Source: Cardiocondyla obscurior (Eukaryota > Arthropoda > Insecta > Hymenoptera > Formicidae). From it: a stretch of 64,000 nt of DNA. Below are positions 22,665-33,889 of the stretch, piece after piece. The first letter of the stretch is position 1. The number at the start of each line of letters is the position of its first letter. The DNA lies in contig NC_091864.1 of the NCBI RefSeq assembly GCF_019399895.1, forward strand, positions 5,186,001 to 5,250,000, given 5' to 3'. The translations under genes and the position numbers were made by a program. The notes beneath the pieces are model-generated. The model saw only the letters and a program-made list of their open reading frames with translations. It had not been told where the DNA came from and made no database searches.

Positions 22665-23446
22665 CGGGGTGCAGCTTGGCACTCCTCTCCTTGCTTGGGG
22701 TCGTAACGTCAGCTGGGTTCTGAGTGAGTTGCGACGATTTCGGGGCAGGTCATCGCCGTCGATCTCGCCGAGGCTAGGAGCCAGCTGTCGCTACCCTCAA
22801 AGCGCGGCATTTCGTTTTATTCTCAACTTTCCGCGATAGCTACCATCCGCCTCTCGACTTCTTGCCCTTGCGCTCGTTCGAAAGCGACGTGATCGGTATC
22901 TATCATAACCGCCGGTGTACTTTGAAGTCGAAAACAGTTCACGATATCAGATATAAGCGAGCAACAGAATTCTAACTTCCATTCTATTTATATTTGATCG
23001 CTCCTTTTGCCGTGTGTTGAAATATTCCTATTTTAAATCGAAAGACAGAACGATACGTATATAACATTAATGTACAGATTTTCATGCAGAGGAGTATTCC
23101 GGCAGAGCTGTCGCTCGCGTAACGCGCGCAATTGTAATCCCCCGGTTTACACGGGCAGAAACAGCTGTCGGGACTTTCATCTTACGAATACTACCCGCCC
23201 GGGAGATCATCCCTTTACGCGAAACCTTTCCCGGAAATACGACGACGGTGACGTAGCCGGAATACGAATGCTCGTCGAGCGCGGAGGGAGATTCGACAAA
23301 TACGAGCGCGAGATCGGACACGTTTACGCGTACCATTTAAATCGAGACACGGGAATCTGTTACAACGCGCGCGGCACTTCGGACCGCGGGAAAGGTGTAT
23401 TTTCAGTCTCGGGTTGGGAAGGTGGAGGAGAGAAATGCGGGGAGAA

Positions 23447-23456
23447 GGGGGGGGGG
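23447..23456 (+). repeat. G10 run in G-rich segment
   Basis: Ten consecutive G after GGGTTGGG (23411-23418) and GGGG (23439-23442). Only an imperfect G-quadruplex arrangement is possible because one loop is long. Confidence 0.7.
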
Positions 23457-24450
23457 TTCGCTGATCCACGTATCCCGAAAGCATCGACGACGCCTGTAAT
23501 CATCTCGTTACAGCGGCATTGTGCGGATAGGAGCCACACGGATATGGCGCACTCCCGTAAAACCTCGTCCCCTTCCGTTTCTCCTCTCCGGCCTGAAGCA
23601 CCGCCGATGATTACATGGAGCGCGCGCGGATTGCGCCCGCGGTGTATGGCGTCCTAATCAGTTGCCGCATTGTGAAATGCAAAATTACAGGAGGCGAGGA
23701 TAGCGCGGCGGCGATGGCGGACGACGCCGACACCCGATATGATAGAACTCCGGCTTAATTAGTGTTGAAATAATGCGCCCGTGTCGTCAGCAATTTTCAG
23801 CCGGTGAATATGCGGCATAATTGCGCTTGTTCATGCGAGCGGCTTATATTCGCGCATTCAAATGCGCAGAATGGAAAGAGGCTCTTTCAGGGCGCGAGCG
23901 AGATGATCCTCCCCTAGCCTCTCATTGTCTCGATATCTTACTCCGGCTTGAGATTCATTAACGTCTCAGAATCCAATACGAACGTTTTTTACTCGCAGAA
24001 CCACGCTTTGCAGTCTCGAATTATGTACGATTTTATTAATATTGATAATCGCGTACCTCGACGTCGCAATTAGTACGTTAGTCTACGCGAGATTAGTGTA
24101 ATTTAGGTACTGTTTAAGCACTTAATCTGAGCGTCCTAATCTCGAGGGGACGATCGAAATAAAAGAATAGGTCCGTTTTCCCTGCGCGCGATTGGTAGCG
24201 GAGAGTCTATCTCCCAACGATCAAGCCCGACCGGCGGGCTCTATTCTTCTCGAAGGGTGAAACAATCGGCGGATGAAAGGAAACGTACAACGCTAGCCGA
24301 TCGACGCGGCCGGTGCGTAAGCCACGCTATTAAGGGCGGCAAGTGGGTGCATCTGTCTGGGCAAACCTGGGCTTAGTTCCAAAATCCGACTGCAAACAGA
24401 GATTCCGGTTACTCAGAATGGCAGCTTCAGTTCTGCAATTCCACTTCTCC

Positions 24451-24453
<3 letters not shown>

Positions 24454-24481
<28 letters not shown>

Positions 24482-24509
24482 TTTGTGCACACACACACAC
24501 ACACACACA
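24454..24509. repeat. Compound (TC)n-(CA)n microsatellite
   Basis: About 13 TC units (24454-24480), a TTTTGTG spacer, then 11 CA units (24488-24509). It is the largest compound microsatellite here and likely polymorphic. It lies inside a chance open frame, so the frame is not coding. Confidence 0.95.
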
Positions 24510-25960
24510 TCTGTTTCTACTTCGTCTAGGAATTCACTGCCGAATCGGCACCGACAGCCGTTCAACCTGTAAGACTGATACGTCGAGTCTTGCCGATATT
24601 ACCTTGAGTGCTGGAAGTAACCGTTTGCATTTCGAGTCCGGCCGCCTCGCTCGAACCACCCGGACGGAAGAGAAACCGGATCTACGAGTCACGGATATTC
24701 TGCAAGCATCGCTCGTCCATTTGTGTATTGGGCGGCAACGGTCAGTAGTAAACCGATAACATTAAGAAGCAGCAGATTACACAAATCGATTCCCGAACGC
24801 GAGAGCTGAGGTGTTTACCCGTCGCGTTGCACCGGCAACTCGCCCGAGATAATGCCACCAGGAGAATAATGCGACGAGCAAAGTGCTGATAAAAGTATAC
24901 ATCTGCGAAGTAACCGACTAAATGCTTTCTTAGCTTTGAGATTCTCGCTCCATTGCGTAATCTTGATTCCGTGATTATTTTGCGGGAAAGTATCGTTTGC
25001 CATTAATGTATCGTTTCGAATTATCGCGTGAGAATCATTAACGTTACGATAGGAGAGAAATTTTCCCATCATGATGTTATCTTATTTATCAAAAATATTC
25101 TGCTGAAATTTTACAATGTGTAGATATTTATTGTAACGATGTAATTCGATATATCGTTATCTCTATTTAAATACTTCTTTTTTTTCTTATAATATTTCAG
25201 CGTCTGTGTCAAATTTCGCAGCATCTGGTCGAAATTTATCTATCTAATCTTAAGATAAATTATTTTAGCTCACTTCGACGCTCGTGAGGTTTCTCGACAA
25301 AATCAACGCAATCCTAAGTAAAATTGATGCGTTGTTACGGGGTAAAAGAACATTACGCTCACGTGTTTCGAACTTTAAAGCGATTTTCTCCCTGCCGCGC
25401 GGGAAGGGTCGGATGCAAAGATGTTATTCTTCTTCCTTAACTCATACATATTTCTTCGCTGAAACGTCCCCTCCGCGACCGTACCACGAATTACAAATCA
25501 TCTTGCACGATAATGCCGGGGGAATTCCCTTGCTCTTAGGAGACCTTAGGTTCTTGATCTGGAGTCGAGTACACGGTCGTGTATATGTTTGCGCGACAGA
25601 CTTTTTTTTGTGACATGTACGTAAAAATTATTTATAAGTTTGAAAAAAAAATTTTATTCTTCTTTCGCGACGTATAATTCCGCGCAGATCTTATTATCGG
25701 GCCGTTTTGAATGTCTCGTCGAGAAATCAGGTGTCTCTATACAACTTTCGCGTACAATACACCGCGTATAAATCACCTGGAGAACTCTATCTCAAACTTG
25801 GAAATCGCGCCATTAAGGTTCATCGGTGGTAGGTGAGATCATCGTTAAGCCCATCGACGATAAGTACAGATGCTCCGAGATCTTGTAGATTCCGTTTCCT
25901 TTTCTACTCCGCTCTTCTGCTTCGCCTTAGACTTCTCGTCTTTCCGTCTTCCTCTCTACG

Positions 25961-26030
25961 CTCTCTCTTTCTCTCTCTCTCTCTTTCTCTCTTTCTTTCT
26001 CCTTCCGTCTTCTCCTTTCGCCCTCCGTTT
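25961..26030. repeat. CT/CTTT pyrimidine-rich tract
   Basis: About 70 bp of nearly pure pyrimidine with (CT)n and (CTTT)n segments, broken by occasional G. The opposite strand has many GAGAG cores. Confidence 0.8.
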
Positions 26031-26580
26031 CTCTCTTCCGCGAGTTTAATTAGGCCCCGCTTCGAGATATCGCAGGATCAGCAGCTCGTTAGCATGTTTT
26101 AATTGGCGGCTGTCAGAGAGATCCCTCCTTACGATAAGCGCCTCCTCTAACCAGCCCGCTGTTCGGTGACATGACTACGTGTACTTGGATACTACTTACT
26201 CGCGAGACGCCACTGCCGAAGGGAGGGCACGGGGCAAAACGGCGGGAGGGTGGTAAGAGGTGAACTTAGAAAGGATCAGTAGGTACGCGATTTTTTGGTG
26301 CTTAATTCTGCCGACGAATATACCGAGGAGACCGGTCGCGCTTCCCGAGATATTCGTGCGCCTCGTTCAGAGGTGACGACCAGAGCTACATAGAGACGTG
26401 ACCGGCAGCAAGATTAACAAGCTTCTCTCTCCCGCCCTCCGTGCCTGATTGCTTACGATTTTTTATCACCAATTTTTTAACGAATATATTTTTTTATGAT
26501 TTTATTGGCATTTTATTGAAACGCTTTCCTCGGCTATACGTATTCTTTTAGAGGAACTTTTTTTTAATACTAAAAAAATT

Positions 26581-26612
26581 ATAATATTAAATAATTATAA
26601 TATTAAATAATT
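26581..26612. repeat. Perfect 16-bp tandem duplication
   Basis: The unit ATAATATTAAATAATT occurs twice in tandem (26581-26596 and 26597-26612) with no mismatch. It lies inside an AT-rich island (about 26455-26650). Being exact, it is probably a recent slippage or duplication event. Confidence 0.9.
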
Positions 26613-27031
26613 TAAATATTACGATAATAATAAAAGTGTTACGAAAGTGGTGCAAAAATTCCTAATATTCTGTGCACTCTCGGTTTTTTTGTATAACGAT
26701 AGGAACGTTATCAGCATTCGATCGCGCAGCGTCTTTCATTCCACATGGGAACGTGGCTTCGCCCGCGTCTTCTATTTTTCGATTATCGCACCTTGATATA
26801 ACGAATGATATATTCCCGCTGAAACGCTAAACGCTCTTACATTTTCTCGGATCTACACGTTTTCCCATACGCTCTTCGTATTCGCGCCATGCTGCGCGTA
26901 GCTGGATAACGTTATACGTATCACGTTTCCCGCGAACGAACTATCGAAAAATAGATTTATCGCCGCGCGTATACCATTCTCTCTGCCGGCGCATTCGGGC
27001 GTCGCAAACAAACTACCGTAATCTTCTTAAA

Positions 27032-27047
27032 TTTTTTTTTTTTTTTT
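27032..27047. repeat. Poly(T) tract, T16
   Basis: Sixteen consecutive T, then AAC and a further T6. No element body is recognised. Confidence 0.8.
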
Positions 27048-27516
27048 AACTTTTTTCTGTTTCCGCGAATCAGCGTGTCAACGGTTTGATCGTCGCACGA
27101 TTGATTGTCATGAATATACATGCACTCGTTCGCTTGTAAAAAAAGAAAATTGCTTTTAACCCGCAATCGTCGTCTACGCACTTCACGAGGTGCGTCGCCC
27201 TTTCCCTTCACTTCCGCGAATGGACGCCAAGTTTCGCGATATTTTGCACGGGCCGTGCACTCGATGGGGTACCCAGTCGGACATCCCGGGACCGGCGTGG
27301 ATCCGGTCTTAAGCCCCGGTACGTGACGAGGAGTATTTGCGGACGCGTTACCGGTCCCCCGCGCGTGATCAGATTACGCGATCCGTCGCGCGAGCTTTGC
27401 AGTCCGAGAATGCGACTATCGGAGTACGTGAAAGCGTTTACGCGGACGGTAATCGACTAATTAGCAATGCGTTCCACCAGAACCTTATCCGACGCGTGAG
27501 CGAGCGATTTTCTTGA

Positions 27517-27538
27517 TTTTTTTTTTTTTTTTTTTTTT
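27517..27538. repeat. Poly(T) tract, T22
   Basis: Twenty-two consecutive T, the longest mononucleotide run in the window, followed by more T-rich DNA to about 27556. Confidence 0.85.
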
Positions 27539-28746
27539 GTCTTTCTTTTTTTCAACTTTGTTCTCTTTCCCCGGTAACGTATCGTCACCCGGTGAGAGCG
27601 CTGTACAACGCGGGCACGGCTAATTGGCAGTCAGTGATAAACTTTACTCAAATTGTTCGCGAGCTTTCGAACCTCCATAAATTCACACGGTTTAATTGGA
27701 TGTTCTATTCAGAAGTTTAATGGCGAGTTCTAGTAATAACCCAATTCTGTGCGTTCGGTTTAAATGTTTGTTCTTGTTCCCCGAAAAAGCTCATGCTCCT
27801 TCCTTCTACTCTTTCCTTCGTCCGCGAACTTATCGTTACATTTGCTGATGAACGTTTCGAAAGGTAATTGGAGATAATTAACGGGACGGCGGAAATTTCA
27901 TTGTTCGCTCGAGCTGCAGCTAGATTCGGCCGTTCATAAAGGAATTATCGCTGCACCTTGTGGTGTTTTATAGTAACCGGATATCACACGATGAATCGTA
28001 AAATGTATTTGAATATAACGTGTCACTGACCCCCTTTCGCGATTTGGACCACATATGGAGCGATACTGCCTCTCATGCATATTCCATCGCAGTATAGAAA
28101 CGCCGTGTTAACTCTGCTAATCTTTTCGGCGCGCTTTGCAGCTACAATAGAGCGGACTTGATACGCGGACCCCGCTAACGCACATATCGCGATGCTATAT
28201 CACCGCGCCTGCATTGTCGGACCTCCGTGGCTTACGCCGCCGCCATTTATCCCAAGTACACATAAAGGAGCGCGCGATTTCACCGCAAATTCCGGCTACG
28301 CGATTCTTCACTTCGCCCCGAGATTTACATACTCATCGGTCGTAATTAATTTTCGCCCCGCAAAATTATATTTGACGAGGCACTTAATAAGCGCAGCGAC
28401 GCTCGGCCGAGAAGCGGCTCCGCGAAAATCGAAATTGAAACATGTGTGCTGAATTAAGATGCACTTTTCGCGATCGCAGCATCATCCGTATTATGTCCAG
28501 AGACAGATGCGCGCGTCCCGAGAGAGGAAGAGAGACGCGGGAGAACAGACGGGAACGGAGCCCTGCTGCATATGCAAATTCGACTCCGCCCTGAATAAAA
28601 TATTAACCGACCAATCGAATACAGAGGTAAGGGGGTAGACGCGCGCGAGCCTCCCTCCAATGCAATTTTTTTGTTTTACCCGGTGAATGCACTTCCCTTT
28701 TTTTTTTTTCTTTTTTTTCGTTACATCTTGCGTAGGCATTTGCCTC

Positions 28747-28783
28747 CATATGTACGCACGCAAATGTTTGCGCGCACACGTAT
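28747..28783. repeat. Two adjacent alternating purine-pyrimidine tracts
   Basis: Perfect alternation at 28747-28762 (16 bp, from CATATG) and 28769-28783 (15 bp, mainly CG and CA), separated by 6 bp. Both are Z-DNA-prone. Confidence 0.65.
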
Positions 28784-29743
28784 CGCTCGCGCAGGTAGTA
28801 CAGATCCTCTCGCAACGGGCTTTCCTCCTCCTCTCTCTAGCTTTTGCTCTCTACGCCGAGTTATCCTCTCGCTCGCTCGCCGCGCGTTCCCCGAGGTCTC
28901 TTTAAATCGAAGGCCTCGTTATCTCGGACCGAACGGATTCTCGTTAGCGAAACTTTAATTATAACCACTCGACGGTGTCCAGATAGCCGTCCCTTCGTTC
29001 GCCCGAAACGAAGGAGCGCGACAAGTGGACGGCGCGGAAGAAAAACGGCGACGAAAGCGGATTGACGCCGCTGGAGGCTGTCTCGAGGGCCTTACTAACA
29101 ATTAACCTTTTTAAGAAGCGCTACGCGCTCGTAGCACGGCGATCCGAGTCTCCCGTGGAGCGCGGCTCTTTGCCAAGCGGCGTAAAAGAACAGTAATGGA
29201 GCAGATTCTTAAGAAAAGTGAAGAAGCTCCCTTGTACTCATTGCCTCGCGTCTGCATTGTGCGACTGGTAATTGTCACATTGTAAAAATAGTAAAGGAGA
29301 CGCTAAAAATAAACAAGCCCTCCGCTCCAGCGTGAAACGTTTCCGCTGCGTCCGACGCTTTTGCGTTGAAAAATGCATACCTAATTATCTCACATTTTAT
29401 AGAACTGAAAGAAAAGATTTATTTATTGTCACTGCAAACATTTTTTTCTCGTTAAAATATTATCGACCCAATATTTAAAATCGTTAAAATAATTTCTATT
29501 TTATTTTTCAAATTAATTGAAACATATAAATTCATGATAGCGCAAAATTGAGCCGTTTTCCGAATATTTTTAAACAATTATCGGAAGAGCGACCGGATTC
29601 GACCTCCTCCCTTTTTGACGAGAGTCGCACATCGGCGTGGCGCGAGACGGTGGTCAAGGACCACGTTCGCGTCGAGTTCACGTCGCGTGAAATTTAATTG
29701 CGCCCGGGTTCGCGCGCGCTTGTCGAATTTCCACGACGACGGA

Positions 29744-29759
29744 GGGGCGGGGGGGGGGG
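29744..29759 (+). other. G-quadruplex motif around a G11 run
   Basis: GGGG at 29744-29747, a C, then eleven G (29749-29759), which can supply three further G3 runs with one-base loops. More G runs follow to about 29769. Confidence 0.75.
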
Positions 29760-31084
29760 TCGGACGGGAGACGATAGATAAAGAGGAGAGAAAAGTCATC
29801 CGAGACACGGAGGATCGCCGCATCCGTTGAAGTGGCCGAGAAGCGACGTCGCTTTTCACCTTTACTCGAGGCGCGCAGGGCACCTGTTTAGCCAGGCGCG
29901 AAATTACACAGTTTCTCGCGCTCGGAAGCTGCGGCGGTTGGTCCAGCGGCCTCTCCTATCTCGCTGCGAGAAACAAAACTCCATTCCGCGGTTCCTAACG
30001 AGCAGTCGCCGCCATTGCTCTCGCCGGTCGATTCTGCATGAACTCCCGTGTTCCGTACGCGTAATGTTTGTCGAAAAATAAATACACAAAAAAAAAGGAC
30101 AGCCGATCTGACGTGCGCCGGTGCCGGCTGCACGCCGGCTCGTTAAGAGAAGCGTTTTGTCCCACGTGTCGTTGTTTTGATTAATTATTAGTTGGCGGCG
30201 TTCTCCAGCTTACCGTGCCGTCGACAACGTCACCTGATCCGCCGGCGGGTTAATTAATGCTAATTCTCACCGCCGTGGGCAGTCAATCGCGTTTTCGAGA
30301 AAGGAAAAAAAAAAAAGAGTGACCGCGCGGAGATGACGCGTATTTCTACGGGCTCTAACAAGTGACATTGCCGAGGGCAACTCGTGAAATAATTAACGTC
30401 GCGCGAGCAAACCGCTTTAATCCCATCGCGAAACGCATACGATTACGCGTCACTATATTAATTAGTTTTTATTAAGATGGATCGTTATGCGTTGCGTGGG
30501 TATGCCGCGTGATTGTATGTTAAGTCCTCGAGTGGGAGGCTGAATAGCGAGCTTACCGAAGGACTGTGTATATAATTTTTCATTGCAATGTTAACAGAAT
30601 AATCTCGTTGTAATTAGCGGTATGAAAAATTTCTCCCCCACCCGCTCGTCATAATGTCTTTTCAAATAAAAGAACAAAATCTTGCCAGTGTAATTATAGC
30701 GGCGGAATATTAAATATTTGTCGGACCCACCCTTACAATTAACACGTGCATCCGAAGGTCTAATTATATTTTCATTTCGCTTCGTACTTAACAGCGTACT
30801 TAACAATTATTACCGCAAAAAAATGTTTCTCTAGCAAAGTAGTTCTTTTTTTCAATGCAATAATTTCGATTATTTGAGGCGTTTTACGAATTTTTCTTTT
30901 TTCTTTTTTTCTTATTGCACGGAGAAATGCCGCAAACGATACTGAGGCGGTATTTTGTGTCTCGGAGTATCTTCTTAGAGTACTCTCCTAATCCGTTTTC
31001 ATCCATTCTGTCCAAAAAACGATCAGGCGGGGGTGTGCAGAGTGTGCGAGGAAAAGGAGCTTCGGAATCGTTTCCGATTCTCCT

Positions 31085-31109
31085 GGGGCCGATGACGGGA
31101 GGGGGAGGG
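31085..31109 (+). other. Relaxed G-quadruplex motif
   Basis: G runs at 31085-31088, 31097-31099, 31101-31105 and 31107-31109. Loops are 8, 1 and 1, so the first loop is one base over the usual limit of 7. Confidence 0.55.
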
Positions 31110-32021
31110 AGCGAATTCCCGAAGAGATTCTCGAGGAGGAACGAACCTAATTCCCCCGAGCGCTCCTTCTACAGCGGAATTGGATAGTAAAGCGGCAGTT
31201 ACGCAAGGGGCGAATGAATATCATCACGCTAGCTCTTCCGTCGCGTTGCAAACCGTATCGCTGATAAGAGTATGGTGTACAGTAAAATTTGCGAGAGTGG
31301 TCCTTCTCTAACGAGGAGACGGGCGCGACGTTCGGCGGTGGTCGTCACGTAAACCGGTCGCCTCGTCGCTTAAAAAAAAAAAAAAGGAACGGGGGGAAGA
31401 AACTACGCGACTCGATCTTGGAAATTATCGTCGGACGCGAGCAATAATATTCAGAATCGCGTCGGCCGTTCGCGCAAACGTCCATTCCAGGTACACGATC
31501 GACGGACTTTTGTGGCAGAGTCACGCAACGCACGCGATCGCTCGTCCTAAATCACTCGGATCGATTCGGAACGATCGGGTGCGCGATGGCACTTCGACGA
31601 TTTATTAACCACGTAGATCGCATGATTTCGCCTGGTTCTTCTTTCTCTCGCACGCTGCTTGGCGGATGAACGTCTTCTCGTGCGTTAACACGCGCAAATT
31701 ACGCCTCAACATCGCGGCTCCGTTTTACGTAAGCGTGAAGACAGATCGCCCCGCACTTTTTCTTTTCATTTCTGTTTTCATCGACCGCCTCTGTAACAAA
31801 TTAATGACTCGAGTCGCGCGATGTCGAACGGCGGAAGCTTGTGGATTATTTGCATGTACGTAACTCTTGTCGCGTGAACCATTTACATCAGCGTTGAGAG
31901 AGCAGCCATGTAATCGAGGCGAGTTCTCGCAAATAAACGCGAGCGACGCGTCTCCGTGTCACGCCTCGTCCACGACACATTTCCGAACCCATTTTTATCA
32001 AACGAAACGCGTGCACGATAC

Positions 32022-32042
32022 TTTTTTTTTTTTTTTTTTTTT
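32022..32042. repeat. Poly(T) tract, T21
   Basis: Twenty-one consecutive T. It generates Phe- or Lys-rich strings in overlapping chance frames on both strands. Confidence 0.85.
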
Positions 32043-33867
32043 GCATTCGAAGCTCGCACGCTGCTCGACGAACGCGATTGTTCGTACACGTCTGTTGATC
32101 GGCGGGAGCGAACTTTGCCTCGTTAAGCAATCCATCCGCAACTTCCCCGTTGAGCGTATAAAGTTCTCGGTGCTGACCAACTTGTGTATCTACGCAGTTA
32201 GCCACGCGGCTCCAATTATTCCGCGCGTAAGCAACGTGCCGTTCGTTATTTGCTCACCTCGCTCTGTGATTGCACGCCGAGCGTGCAGTATTCAAATCGT
32301 TAGGCGTTGCTGAAAGTTCGACGAGCGATCCGTCTTTCGAGCCACGTTTAAAATCCCTTCGGCGCCTCCTTCCCTATCGCTTGAAAAACGCAACAGTAGG
32401 TGCATCGTTGTTAGCGCGGACGTTTACAAATTTCCCATACCCATTGTTTGTCTTCCCGAGGGCGGCAGTCTTGTACGATCGCACGAAGCGCGAGATAACG
32501 AACCTGTCGGCAGCGTTTCTCAGAAAGATCTTAATTTGCCGTAATAACGATAATGGTATTAAAATAGCCACGAGAGATTGATATCTAGCAGGATATTATT
32601 TGCATCGCAATAACGTTGACGACCGGAAACGCCAATCCAGAATTTATCGTAATTTCGCGTGAAACGCGGTGGGGAAGCGGGTCTCTCGACACGGACGAGT
32701 TCGATCGTTCGTTGAGAGCGGAAGAGCGAGGAAGATCGCGTAACAGGAAGTCCGCGGGCAGAAGGGGATGGAAACGGACGAGCCGCCGCGGCTCTTCTCG
32801 CGGAGAGAAATCAGGAAGAAGAGGAAATACTGCAACGGCGGTTTGCGAGAGAGCGACGTCGAAAACGCGTGCAAGCTCGTAGTATAGCCACAGTCCGTTG
32901 CAGTTTGGACGCAATTTACACAAATTGGCGAAGCCGCCGTGCCGATCATCCGGTTGGATTGTCGCGCCGCGCAAATGCTTCGTTCTCTTTTACTCTCGAC
33001 ACCCGTCGTTCCCGACGAGAAACGCGAAACAGCAACGTTGGGCGTCGAGCGAGGCGCCTTGCTCAATTAACTGAAATCGAAACGAGGACTGCCGCGCGGG
33101 GGCGGATCCGACGGACATTTATCGCCCATAGCGCAATAATTCGATTTCGGTTACTGTCGATTTTGCCCGCGCCGCGCCGGTAGTCGTTCATCCGACACGA
33201 CAAAACTGCGCCCGGAACGGTTTATGGATTTTCACTTGGCATATAGCCACGCCGTGAGTCACGCTGATCGAATTAAAAACTCGGTGACGCTGCGATCCTG
33301 TTTTTTTCGACGGCGCGGCTATCATAGCAGTTGTTGCGATTCGAAAAAAAAAAAGAGACTTCATAGCATTTTCGGAGGGCCAGCGACAAATATCACAGCG
33401 GATAGAAAAACAAAAAAAAAAAAAAAAGATACACGTAACACGATGCACGCCAATCATTTTGGTTTATCGAGTTTGCAATCGCCGGGGCTGTCCAGCAGCG
33501 TGCCAGTGCAGAAAAAACAAGCCGCGTGTGCCGGTGAGGCGAAGTGAGATTCCCGAAGCTGTAGTTCCGCACATCCCGTGTTCGCGGTGTCCGGTTTAGC
33601 CCCCGTGAAGTCGCGACCGCGGCGACGCGATCGCGACGTATTGATTTTTTTACGTAAATACACAGCGGTAATTTAAACGACAGACGTCGTTCGCGGAGAT
33701 TTCACGCGGTCCTCCTGTCGCAATAACGGCTCATTTTTATGGACGTTTCGATGAATGTGACAGGTGAATCGGCGGTGCGTTATGTATGGCGTCGCGTTAA
33801 TTCAGACAGGAGACGAGTGCGCGCTTCTCTCGCGCAGCCGGCCGCGAGAAAACGCCGAATGCGACCG

Positions 33868-33889
33868 CAATTATACTACAATTATACTA
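33868..33889. repeat. Perfect 11-bp tandem duplication
   Basis: CAATTATACTA occurs twice head to tail with no mismatch. The frame crossing it (33739-33999) would be shifted by an 11-bp insertion, which argues against that frame being under coding constraint. Confidence 0.85.

Larger units (their letters stand above)
22501..29000. other. Gene-free stretch with a promoter candidate and microsatellites
   Basis: No supported gene. A TATA-type element with a downstream donor-like site lies at 22658-22729. The frame at 23070-23657 begins at ATG but has no recognisable domain, and the opposite strand is open too. Simple sequence includes a G10 run (23447-23456), a compound (TC)n(CA)n repeat (24454-24509), CT-rich DNA (25961-26030), an AT-rich island with a tandem duplication (26455-26650), poly(T) (27032-27047 and 27517-27538) and two alternating purine-pyrimidine tracts (28747-28783). 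Confidence 0.6.

Noticed and set aside
23070..23657. 195-codon plus frame starting at ATG, 0.4 kb after a TATA-like element
   Set aside because: The opposite strand is also open, the product includes a Gly-rich segment from a G10 run, and no domain is seen.
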